Assembly: GCA_019155205.2 (NCBI GenBank)
Contig: JAHNZQ020003150.1
Coordinates: 406,739-439,357 of the forward strand
From: Gracilaria vermiculophylla
Taxonomy: Eukaryota; Rhodophyta; Florideophyceae; Gracilariales; Gracilariaceae
Length of the DNA: 32,619 bases
Direction: 5' to 3'
The notes under the pieces were generated by a model, which did not search any database, was not told the DNA's origin, and worked only from the letters and a program-made list of their open reading frames with translations. The position numbers and the translations under genes were made by a program. This document shows positions 10,406 to 20,150 of this stretch, piece after piece (position 1 is the stretch's first letter; every line of letters begins with the position of its first letter).

Positions 10406-11006
10406 TACAATATATAGTCCTTTTGTATTTCTTTATCGGATTTGCTTTAAATTGTAGCAACTCAAACACGTGCTCTTTGCACAGTTGAAGAAAGTGTTTT
10501 ATATCGGGCTTTAAATACTTGTTGCCGAGCGGGACGAGGATGTCTTGAGAAGCTGCGAGTGAGACATCGAGAGCGTGGGATAGCTCTTGCGATGTGAGAT
10601 ATAGAACATACATCGCTGTTTGGAGCAACGAATTGCCCCTTCTCAAAATTGGACAGGGCTGTTCCACGCGGCATCGTGTACAACAATTTATGGGGCTAAA
10701 GCTAGAAGGGAAGAATAGATCAATACCTATATATTGATGGTCATATAGTATGAAAAGTTTCCAAAAAAAGTCCTGCTTTTGAAATGAAATGTAAATTGTA
10801 GTCTAGAATTTCAGTGCTTCATGAAGACTTCGCATCTTTTTTATGCAATTATTAGATTCAGGAATTGTTAGTGACTTTTTTGGAAGATTTCATCACTTGT
10901 TGTAAGCGCAAGGTGTTTCGCAAGACCGCTTATTATTTCAAATTGCCGCTCATTCTTACTATATAAGCTTATTGGGCATCTGTCTTATGACAATTTCGCG
11001 CTCCCT

Positions 11007-13213
11007 TACGACTCTTCTGTTAAATCATACAAATTTCGATCTTTGGGTCCTAACGTTTTGCCCTCGCACGACCTTTTACTCAAGAAAGTTCGTAGAGTAG
11101 CACTTACCGCCCAATGACTTCCGTCCTCCAGCAAATAAGAGACAGCAAATTAATATATTTTAAATACTTCAAATTTATTTAACGGCATTATTTTGATGTT
11201 GGTGTAAATATGATAAAAACCACTGCACCACAGAATAATAATCAGAAAGAAATTACAAAAGTTTTAAAATGAACTTCAAAAGTTAAACTTACCGAATCAG
11301 ATCTTGTCCTCTTTTTCTAAATTTTCACACGCGTGGTAGATGCGCATGAATCTTAGAACTGGTAAACTTGGTAAGCGTTTAGTTTGCATTCTTCAGATGA
11401 ATCAAAAGTTTTCCGGATTGATTTTTGTTAGTATGTTACTTTATATAGTTTTAACATGATATGAACAGGACCCGAAAACTAAATTTCTGGTTTTTTTGTT
11501 ACGATCCATTTGGTATCTTCTAAAATCACTAATATGAAATGCTTACCTCATGCTTTTCTGATACTTCAATTCCGAGGCTTGTTCTTAAACTCAATATACT
11601 AGAAACCTACCTTGATCGATAAGCAATTTCAAGGATATCTGTAATGAAGCCCGCGTCAAAATGACTCTTTGAGCTACTGGATGCAATTATTTTAAACGTT
11701 CAACGACTTGAAAGCAATGTTCAGCACTGGCAGTTGCAGGATCAACAAGAGAGCGTTTGTGTTGGTTGAAGTCTTTGTTGGATGCGGTGGTGATGAAAAA
11801 CAGTTCCGGATTATAAATCAGTTTTATTACTCATACCGTGACGCTTTATGTTTTTCATTGGTATGCTTTTGTTTGAAAGATCAAAAATAGCTTTAGAGAA
11901 AAAGCAAACGATCAACGAAAAATGTAGCTGTCTACATACAACACATCAAAGATTCTCTTCCATTGTTTGTATTATGCTAATACATCTGAAAAAAAAAGAG
12001 AAAGAACTCTCCTGTTCAATCCCTGTCAACACACGAATCGCTGAATACGAGTTCTATCATGCCTTAGCAATGAAAACTGCTTATTTTCAGGGCAGCTTCT
12101 ATGTATTAGCGTTTTATGTCGGTATTTGTGTATACATATCATCTGCATACTAGCTGAAACTATTTTAATGTCACCATAATGCGTAATAAAAACTTCATGT
12201 GCACACCCCATACAATAGAGCTTCCCTAAAAAACTTGAGTAACAACGTAGAAAGTACGAAAAACAAGAAAACATTTCTTTCAACTCGAATCGGGTATAGC
12301 AATGCCACTCGATGGCATATTTGAAGGCACCATCTCCTCTTTATTCTCCTCTTCTGCCACTCTATGATAATCTTAAGCATTAGTTTTGAGAGAAGAGCAA
12401 CAAAAAAACCTTTTCTTCTATAACCTCAGTGCCATAGACCAATGTCACAAACTCCAGCAGCACTTTCTGTAGAATATTCGTGCAGAGATACGACACATAA
12501 TGGACAAATTTGTACGAACCCCATCGGGGTCATGGCTACAGTGCAGTACACAAAAACGGCTTATAATATTCATTTGTTACATACAGTTGCGTGTATGCAG
12601 ATGCACTCAACAGGCAATAACTGCACTGGCCACGGAATATGTCAATTCTAGTAGCGAGTAATTCTCGTCACAGATTACGTGCATGGATAACATCCAAACA
12701 AGTAATAGATATTTAGTTGTAAGAGATTAATAGTTTTAGAACAGTATAAAAAGAGAAGGCCGGCAAGAACGTTGCCAACTTCTCTAACAACAATTAACAA
12801 CATATAAATTCAACGCTATCTTATCGGGACACCGCGCATACTTTGCAACTACAGCCTATCAGTCGCACGACCCACGCAACGCCTTCAAGAGCATATACGT
12901 TTGAAGCTACGACGGATACGTGGTAGATTCGGCAGTTCCGATTGGATTCAGCCTCATCAGGAGGCAGTCAGTCCTCTCGCATCTGTGAGAGTAGTTTTTT
13001 TTAATTTACACAGCTCAACAGAGAGTCGCGGATTGGAGAACGTACTGGAACATACTCATCGAGCCCAAGCAGTTCGGATAATATTTTACCTTATCCTCGA
13101 CCTTTTTGCAGTCTCAGGAGGATCCCTGTGCACCGCTAAATATTGCAAATGGGATATGAATAGAAAGAACGAGGGCCCCTCCATTTACACTTGTGTTATC
13201 CAATACTGAAGCA
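11007..13213. other. AT-rich stretch without a supported gene
   Basis: Short frames only. The longest ATG frame (12442-12651, 69 codons, MSQTPAALSVEYSCRDTTHN...) has no recognisable motif. From about 12735 the sequence looks like a transcription start region (see 12745-12785). No transposase, retrotransposon or host protein motif was recognised here. Confidence 0.5.
12745..12785 (+). promoter_or_regulatory. TATA-like box next to a strong hairpin
   Basis: TATAAAAA (12745-12752) runs into an inverted repeat. AGAGAAG (12752-12758) pairs with CTTCTCT (12779-12785), and GGCAA (12762-12766) pairs with TTGCC (12772-12776) around a five-base loop. A core promoter followed by a hairpin is what an LTR or a promoter with a structured leader would show. 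No gene downstream could be linked to it. Confidence 0.3.
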
Positions 13214-13813
13214 TTAAAACATTTTATTTTGTGTTGCAACATGACTGGGCTTACGCATACAAACCTTGACTCCATCAGAACTATTTAAGAACCGCATCTT
13301 TTTCTTTTCCAATACTTTTTTCATGGTAGCTAGTCCTTCTGGTTCTTTTCGTTGCGGCTCTTCGTTGCCTTCCAGATTGTTCTTCCTTCTTTTTAACCAC
13401 CTACGTCTCTGTATAGCCAACCAGCTCTTTTGCATGGTCCTCCATAAAGTTCGAGGTAGCTTAAACCATGCTGAAAAGATATCTGAAGTTGAAAAAGTTT
13501 TAAAGGGCTCTCAAGACTCCAAAACATCTTGCCCTTCGAAAATTCGCCAGGCAAAAGAAGCGTTCAAAGCAACCCTCTTGAGAATATGTAATATTATCTT
13601 CGGTTTAAACTTAAAATGTGAGGTAAAGCTGCGCAGTATCGCCCTTTGCTGTGTGACAACACTCATGTCCGGCTTTTTGGTTCCGACCAGAAAGACTGTG
13701 CATCGTTCTAAAACAGTTGGAGATGCAGAAATGCTACCTTCATCTTCATATGCACATTTAAGATGCGCCAGAAAACTAACCGCGTTCCAAGCGCAGAATA
13801 TGGGGCATTGCAA
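13214..13813 (-). pseudogene. Possible degraded coding region of unknown family
   Basis: On minus one frame stays open from 13813 to 13214 except for a single TGA near 13513. The product would be about 200 residues with a charged tail (RRRWLKRRKNNLEGNEEPQR, then KKVLEKKKMRFLNSSDG). No ATG opens it, and a TGA lies about 30 bases upstream. The plus strand is also open for 183 codons over the same bases (13266-13817), so either strand or neither may be coding. No family recognised. Confidence 0.2.
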
Positions 13814-14401
13814 ATGAAGGACGAAATAACTGCTTCTTCTTCATGTGCTGAGGCCACAAGAGGTCCTGCTCAAAAGTTTATCGTCTCCTGACAAGTTATT
13901 TAAGACGCGGTAGGTCACTAAAATACAATGATGTTGAGAATGTCGGTCTTGGTGGCAGCGATATAGATCGCATACCTGATACGAATCATGTCGGTAGGAC
14001 AACGCGCTTCACAGAGGTTTATATTGCAACTTTATCGATTCTTCGGATTCCTCTCAGGCCGAATATATGAGAACGGTTACCGTCTCATGCGTGACTCACG
14101 TCCGTTGGCACGATGGACTTTGGAGTACGGAACCCAGGCCCGTGTCGTGAGACGTAGCACGCGCACTAGGCGGCCTCCCGGAACGTTCATGGCAACAGCA
14201 CGTGGCCCGCTGGCTACAGTAAGGACCTTTCTACACATGGACAGGACACCGTGCATTCTGTCGGAAATACCCTTAATCCTTGGGATTCCCCATTTCTTAG
14301 GACAACTGTTGTCATGTCCAAAATACCCAGCATTCTGGGGCCGCTTCAAAGCGACTCCAACACAAAACCCAAGCTTCGCAACGGCTTTCATGACCATACA
14401 T

Positions 14402-15642
14402 ATGGACTCTGAACGCCGTAGATGCTTTGCCGCAGCAGTTGGCGCTGTACTTGCGACTCAAGAAGGCGACTCTGATATTACCACAGTTTAAAGCTTGCTG
14501 TCTTTGCACTCTGCTTCTGTTGTGATCCTCTCATCTTGCGATTAAGGCCGTGGAACACCTGGAAGGGTATGGTCTCGATGCAGGAACTCTCCAACATGGT
14601 TCTTCGACATGACAGTCAAAAGAGATTTCATGGGCTGCGCGTCCTGGAAACGTCTTTTTCGAATCCGGTATCCCTTATTTAAACAATTGTCATAAGGACT
14701 ACGGGCCATCATAGAGGCGAGCGATTCAAAGTTTCGTAAAGCTCTCCCAGGAGAGATCAAAGTAGCAGCTTTTCTGCTGTATGCTGCTGGATGTATATGC
14801 CAAGAAACTGCGACACATCTTGGAATAGGCGCGAGCACAGTATCTGAAAACGTGAAGACAATGATGAAGGCTATAACTCAAAAGAACAAAGACGCTTTGC
14901 GCTTCCAAACCGAACAGCAAGATGTTGCTCGTGCAATGAATGGATTTGAAATGCTGAGCGGACTATCTTACTGCGTCGGCGCAATTGATGGAACTCATAT
15001 CAAACTACCATGTTGCTTTGAAGAAAAGTACTATAAATACTGATGCTACAAAGGGTATCCAAGTGTAGTACTGTTTGCGGTGGTTACCACTAATAGAAGG
15101 TTCTCTTACGTCGATATTGGAAAGCCTGGGGTTCTTGGTGAGTCTACAGTACTCGAGAAATCTACATTAAAGAAGAATATTTATAATGGAACATGGATGG
15201 GGGACGACATACCAGACCTGGTTATCGCAAACATAAATTTCGTCCATACTTAATTGGAGATTGGGCCTTCCAGCACACCAAACATGTGGTAAAGAGCTGT
15301 ACCGAACGTGAGAAAAACGCCAACCCGGTATTGCAGACGTCGGATAAAGTGGCAAACACGACGAGGAAGCCAGTAGAATGCGCACTCGGAATGCTAAAAC
15401 ACCGCTTTTGTGTTCTGAAAGATGGAATTCGATTGCAACATGAGGACGACATCGTCATATCTATATTGGCATGCGTCGTTCTACATAATTGGATCATTGA
15501 CAATGGCGACGACCAGGAGGTTTATTTAACAACTGACGAAGACGAAGATCAAGATCTTGTTGTCACTGCAGAGACGACAGCAGGAATTAGAAAAAGGGAT
15601 GCATTATTTTACTTTATATCCAACAGCTGTAGTGCAGAGTAG
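14402..15642 (+). pseudogene. PIF/Harbinger transposase, degenerate
   Basis: A likely start is MDSERRRCFAAAVGAVLATQ at 14402. After stops and frame changes a long clean block begins near 14710: KFRKALPGEIKVAAFLLYAA, then a helix-turn-helix ETATHLGIGASTVSENV, and the first catalytic block YCVGAIDGTHIKLP. A TGA at 15041-15043 follows. The same frame continues with CYKGYPSVVLFAVVTT and YVDIGKPGVLGEST (second acidic residue). A frameshift near 15200-15240 leads to YLIGDWAFQ, then KPVECALGMLKHRFCVLK and ILACVVLHNWIID, the C-terminal signature of the family. The stop is at 15640-15642. Signatures of all parts are present but the frame is broken, so it is inactive. Confidence 0.9.
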
Positions 15643-15870
15643 CAAGCATCAGAACTTATCAACTAAACGTTCCCGAATTGTCCTCGTCTTCTCGCGTTCT
15701 TCGTTACTTTTTTGAATCTCTGATATCAAAGTCTCAGTTGCCTGTTCTTGCGTTTTTATGAATTTAGAAACTAAGGAATCTGGAGAGATTTTCACGCGCT
15801 TACGAATGCTCGATGCTGGTAAATCCGAGGCACTAGCATCATCATCCGTTAATTATTGCCCTGCTGGATC

Positions 15871-16422
15871 TGTTAGTACAGTGGCTCCTACGGAAGTAGG
15901 GTGGTTTGGCCCTAAGGCATAATATTCCTAAGGAGGGGTCGTATTTTATAACCTGGGCCACGCGGTGCATAATCTCGCCCGCGTGCGCTACAGTATCCTT
16001 GAGGAACGGTAGAATTATTATTTATTTTAGATAATTTATGCAGGTAATTAGTACAGTAGCGAGACCTGCTAAGGCGGGCTCCCGGCTTGATACTTAATCT
16101 GCCGGTTGAGCTCCATCTCTGGGGAAGTAAAGACAAGCACCTTGAGTCTTCATCTACTTTTCCGGTTGGAGTCTCTCGTCGATCAACGCAGGTTTCTAAG
16201 CCGCCGATCCCCAGGTCGCATCATAGCAGCGCCTGTAGAAGCATTGTCTGCCCAGTGAACCTCCCCCTCCGCTTGGTGTATGCGGATCCCTTTCAGAATT
16301 CCCCCGGCTCGCGACAGCGGATACCGGAGACCACCTTTAGGAATACGCGCCTTTGAAGTCAACAAAAACTCCTAACGGACGTTGTGCTTTACTACCTCGA
16401 GAGGAGGGCTGACAGTACCACA
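15871..16422 (+). mobile_element. Solo LTR-like element (family B), copy 2, inside the SANT-like gene
   Basis: The element is 552 bp, starting TGTTAGTACAGTGGCTCC and ending CTGACAGTACCACA. GATC stands on both sides (15867-15870 and 16423-16426), a 4-bp duplication, or 5 bp with one change. It has a TATTTTATAA motif about 85 bases in. It is inverted relative to copies 1 and 3. Nothing but LTR sequence is present, so an internal region was lost by recombination or never existed. Confidence 0.78.
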
Positions 16423-16833
16423 GATCGTAGCGCGCCTCTCCTTCCTCCATGTCGTGCATCTATTCAAAATAATTCGGCGTATTTAATAGATCTCCTTCAT
16501 CATCATCCCTGCCAGACTGCTTGAGTTTGGCCATGAATGCATAGTATTCCTGCTTTATGCGCATGAACGTTTTTTGCAAACCTCTAGCAGTTCTTTTGAT
16601 GACCTGGCTGCTTTCAGCGAGCTTCACTGCGTCTGTGAAGACATCTTTTAGGCTTTTCTTATGTTGCTTTCGATCCCCATAGCCAGCTTGCTGCATCATG
16701 GAAAACAAAAGATTATTTGTGTCGTTGTCATAGGTCGGTTTGGGTGGCACACTGTTGGATGGTGACTGGTTTTGTTGGATTCCTGGCTGGGATTTTGTGC
16801 AGCCTTATGAAGTACTTTCTGATATGCCAGTAG

Positions 16834-17387
16834 TGTGGTACTGTCAGCCCTCTTGTCGAGGTAGTAATGCACAACGTCCGTTAGGAGTTTTTGGTGACTC
16901 CAAAGGCGCGTATTCCTAAAGGTGGTCTCCGGTATCCGCTGTCGCGAGCCGGGGGAATTCTGAAAGGGATTCGCAAACACCAAGCGGAGAGGGAGGTTCA
17001 CTGGGCGGCCAATGCTCCTACAGGCGCTGCTATGATGCGACCTGGGGATCGGCAGCTTAGAAACCTGCGTGAATAGACAAGAGACTCCAACCGGAAAATG
17101 TAGAAGAAGACTCAAGGGTGCTTGTCTTTACTTCCCCAGAGGTGGAGCTCAACCGGCGGCTTAAATATCAAGCCGGGAGCCCGCTTCGGCAGGTCGCACT
17201 ACTGTGCTAATTACCCGCATAAAATATCTAAAATAAATAATAAATTCTACCGTACCTTAAGGATACTGTGGCGCACGCGGGCGAGATCATGCACCACGTG
17301 GCCCAGCTAATAAATTACGAACCCTCCTTAGGAATATTATACCTTAAGGCCAAACCACCATATTTCCGTAGGAGCCACTGTACTACA
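16834..17387 (-). mobile_element. Solo LTR-like element (family B), copy 3, inside the SANT-like gene
   Basis: The element is 554 bp, starting TGTGGTACTGTCAG and ending CACTGTACTACA on plus, with a perfect 5-bp duplication AGTAG at 16829-16833 and 17388-17392. By eye it is closely similar over its whole length to the inverted copy at 15871-16422, and less similar to 9823-10376. It lies close to the candidate donor site of the SANT-like gene. Confidence 0.82.
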
Positions 17388-17609
17388 AGTAGTTTGTTCA
17401 CTTACTCCAATGGTTGGGCTAGAGATGCCGTGGCAATAGCTGCAAGCGTGGGGTCTTGTCCTGAGGTGTTTGTCATGGCTGCAGCAGAGCTCAGATGAGG
17501 TTCGGGTTGGAAGAACAACTTCTGGTACTGCGAGATGAACGAATGAACGAACAGTTTTGCCTGGATCTACGTTGGCGGGAGATAGGAATTTGACCAAAAA
17601 ATGTCTTGT

Positions 17610-17635
17610 GGACACATTGGCGCCAAATTGTGTCC
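17610..17635. repeat. 26-bp palindromic site
   Basis: GGACACA (17610-17616) is followed by the perfect palindrome TTGGCGCCAA (17617-17626) and closed by TGTGTCC (17629-17635). It lies about 135 bp upstream of the SANT-like start and just before the second family-A copy. It could be a protein-binding site in the Harbinger end or promoter; that role is inference. Confidence 0.45.
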
Positions 17636-17674
17636 TTCGGCCAACTTGTCCTTTTCCCTATGTAGAAACGGCCT

Positions 17675-18330
17675 AGGAGTGCCGTATGGCACCTACCTGG
17701 CACTGTTATTTTAATATTTTCGCTATTTATTCATTTAGTTACTTCGGCAATTTCGGTCTTAGCGCTACAGTACATAGCGCGACAGCATTCCGGTCGTCGC
17801 ACCCAGTAAACCGCATCAAGCAGAATTTCCGGTTTGAACTTGCCACCCACGCGGATAACTTTCTCCATCCTGGAAAAGTAACCCGCGGATTACGGAAGTC
17901 AACTGCCCGTGAAACCAAGAACCATTTTCTGGACTACGCTTTAAATCTTTCAAATTCGCTTTTGAACGAGGTTAGCACCACCGGACCTCCTTTTTATCCC
18001 TTTTCGGATCATGTCCGTCACCCGCTGAACGCGGCTTGCCCGATACCCGCGAGGTGCAAGATATTACCCGGCCGCGCAGGGATAACCCGAAATCATACAG
18101 GGATATCTCACCGAACCCACGGAAACTGCCTCAGTCAGAGGACTCGCCGGATCCCCGGTTTCTTTATTTGTCTTTCCGTCTGCACCTGTTGCGACAGCTT
18201 GGCACCGGAGTTAGGCCCGGCACGTATGCTGTGACTGAGAAACGCTCTGCCTCTCAACCACCTTGCGAGAGGAAGATCCGAACATCCGTCGTGGTGCTTA
18301 ACTCTTCAGGCCATTGCACTAATATGTCGT
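17675..18330. mobile_element. GC-rich unclassified element (family A), copy 2
   Basis: It aligns with 9210-9822 plus 10382-10405 of copy 1 once the solo LTR there is removed. Landmarks are GTATGGCACCTACCTGGC against GGATGGCGCCTGCCTTGC at the left and TGGTGC...CCATTGCACTA against TGGTAC...GTATTGCACTA at the right. This copy has no LTR in it and so shows the uninterrupted arrangement. A frame of 182 codons is open (17686-18234), but its protein matches nothing I recognise and the parallel frame in copy 1 is only partly preserved. Confidence 0.55.
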
Positions 18331-20150
18331 GTCAAATGATCTTAAAAGCATATGTGGAAACGGATTGCGTTTAAATTTCGTGTCGACATATATAACTACG
18401 CACGATACAATTACATTTTGTAGACCCTAAAAGATTCACTAATCCACGTCGTATGTAGTTCCGCGAGATTGTCTTCCCAGGCTATCAATGACCACCAAAG
18501 AGTTCTCTACAACAGGCCGAGAGCAAAATTCTAGGCGAGAGCTACGATGATCTTTATATGTTTACGGCAAGAAAAACGTTTCCACCGTGATTGTTCTGTT
18601 TCAAGTTCTACTATCTTATTCCATAGTTTAATTTTCTTGTTAGCCCGAATCACAACTGTTCGATAGTTGTGTTGTGCACTCTGCTCAACGGTTTTCTCAA
18701 TCTTCCTCGAGTTTCGTGGGATTCTCGAAATGCGTGTTTGCATACAAAGGACAAGTTTTATTCCAGCTTCTGGGATTCAACATAAAATCATGCAACCGAA
18801 GAAAGCACCATATTCCAGCATTTTACACCGCTATAAGGTAAAAGAATGGAAGATAGAAGAACTTTATGAACGCGGTTTCTACGCACAAACATGATAGTCA
18901 CGAATGTAGTCGAGTTTTTCTGTTTTAAAAGTGTTTATACTGAAAAAGTTAATATCAAGATCGGGAAAACACTCGGCAAAAACGGACCACTTAAGAAACG
19001 ACCTTGTACTGGATTGGGTGTGAAGAAGCGGCAATCACCCCTGTTAACAACTAAGTTTTTAATTTTAATATGGCCATTTGCGCATATTATATGATAAAGC
19101 ATTAAAACAGACTATACTGTGTCGTTGCGCAGTTAAGTTTTATTTTTTGTTGCTTTTATGTATACTGTTTGTGTTCATAGTATGCTTTGCTTTTTTATCT
19201 ACTAATAACGTATTTACTTAAACTTTACAGGGACGTTCGAAGGCAACCTACTTTGCGTGGGAGCATTGTACGCAGTTGTTAATCCTGCTGTTAGGTACTA
19301 CATGCTGTCTGAAAGAGTATGGTGAGCTGCTGACTTACTGGAATACGACACTGATAAAGAGTTATTTACACATAAAAAGAAAATCATCATAATACTCCGA
19401 CCAAGAAAGTCCCTAATTACAAACCCACCACACTTTTCCAAGTATTGGCTCACATGCAGATGAGTGTTAAATTTTAAATTTTCATTCCGTATGGATAATA
19501 TTTGTTCAACTTTCCAATATCTGGTGGAAAATACTCAAAAACTTTTCGTCGGAATCGTGCGGTCTTAATTCAATTTCGACATTGTCTTTTAACAGTTTCA
19601 AAGTTTCTTTGTCGGCGTTGTTTTTTGCTGTGCTCAATACGGATTAGTAGGTGTATGTATAATACTTTGTTTACGAAGTATATATTATGTAGCTCACAAA
19701 AGAGGTTTTTTGAATGAGAAAAATGACAGCAAGTATTTCGGCAATGAATAAATGAGTATGAGTTATTAATTTGAGGTTTGAAAAAGTTGTTGTTTTTGTT
19801 TAAAACAAGTGAATTGTGTACAAAATGGCAGAGAGATTTATTTTCAATGGTGTGTGGGCTTCAAGGTCTTGGAGTGCAGGAAAATGTGAACTGGTTTCTT
19901 GTAATGAATAATAATCTTGTTTTTACTTGTTATGGAACATTGTTGTTTAGTGCAAAGCACAAAGCCATCAAGCGAGTGCTGCATGCACGGTGAGCAGTTG
20001 GACTGCAAAGTGTCGCACGCGGTGCAACGCAGCTGGCACTATATGTACTGTTGCGTCGCATAATTGTAGTTTGTAAGCAGTGCATCAAAAGTATGCATGC
20101 TAAATGACTCATGTGCATATTTCAAGTCGCAATTTGTGCCACCATCGTTA
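18331..20150. other. AT-rich stretch without a supported gene
   Basis: Several 60-75 codon frames exist (for example 18667-18894 and 18891-19094) but none shows a recognisable motif. Small inverted repeats occur (CACAACT near 18650 pairing with AGTTGTG). Nothing here can be named. Confidence 0.5.

Larger units (their letters stand above)
8181..10674 (-). pseudogene. Tc3-like transposase, degenerate and interrupted (family 2, copy 2)
   Basis: The start at 10674-10672 gives MPRGTALSNFEKGQFVAPNS, then CSISHIARAIPRSRCLTRSF, a Tc3-type HTH parallel to copy 1. The frame shifts soon after. Homology stops near 10405 at the inserted block and restarts near 8985 with KYKKIKPSPMKTLKHKVLQL and GKRLNLDGPDV, matching GAIMTSKHKSLRM and KKFNLDGPDG of copy 1. 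The C-terminal region reaches 8183-8181, at the position of copy 1's stop. Many further stops are present. A non-functional relic. Confidence 0.8.
8016..11006 (-). mobile_element. Tc3-like family-2 element, copy 2, split by a 1.4-kb insertion
   Basis: TA flanks both ends (8014-8015 and 11007-11008). The ends read CGGCGTGCGAAATTGTTATA and, inward on minus, AGGGAGCGCGAAATTGTCAT. The span is 2991 bp against 1574 bp for copy 1. The 1417-bp excess matches a foreign GC-rich block from about 8985 to 10405, across which homology to copy 1 breaks and resumes. The element begins six bases after the family-1 copy on its left ends. Confidence 0.82.
14402..17476. mobile_element. PIF/Harbinger DNA transposon relic (minimum extent)
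   Basis: Two convergent genes typical of PIF/Harbinger elements lie together: a DDE_Tnp_4-type transposase on plus (14402-15642) and a Myb/SANT-like partner on minus (15649-17476). Their stops are only six bases apart. Two solo LTRs (15871-16422 and 16834-17387) entered the partner gene. The element's terminal inverted repeats and 3-bp target duplication were not found, so the real ends lie outside this span, perhaps near 13.9 and 17.6 kb. Confidence 0.8.
15649..17476 (-). pseudogene. Harbinger-associated Myb/SANT-like DNA-binding protein, split by two solo LTRs
   Basis: The probable start is the ATG at 17476-17474 (MTNTSGQDPTLAAIATASLA), followed by a donor-like GTAAGT. The first LTR (16834-17387) separates this from the main domain at 16460-16800: PPKPTYDNDTNNLLFSMMQQ, then KSLKDVFTDAVKLAESSQVI and GLQKTFMRIKQEYYAFMAKL, the helix pattern of Myb/SANT-like partners. 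After an in-frame TAG, the second LTR (15871-16422) separates it from the basic coiled-coil tail at 15649-15870 (SIRKRVKISPDSLVSKFIKT, then ISEIQKSNEERE). Dropping the second LTR and one GATC keeps the frame, interrupted only by TAG and TAA. In intact PIF/Harbinger elements the partner binds DNA and helps the transposase reach it. Confidence 0.8.

Noticed and set aside
8980..10409. GCACT as a 5-bp target duplication of family-A copy 1
   Set aside because: The second copy ends in the same ATTGCACTA, so these bases are probably part of the element and the match at the left may be chance.
13988..14401. Extension of the Harbinger transposase upstream to 13988
   Set aside because: Residues before MDSERRR are arginine- and proline-rich without family similarity; a start at 14402 is more natural.
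15871..17387. A single transposon with 550-bp terminal inverted repeats around the SANT-like gene
   Set aside because: Each repeat has its own short target duplication (GATC, AGTAG), a third copy lies elsewhere, and the SANT-like frame continues across one repeat. They are independent insertions.
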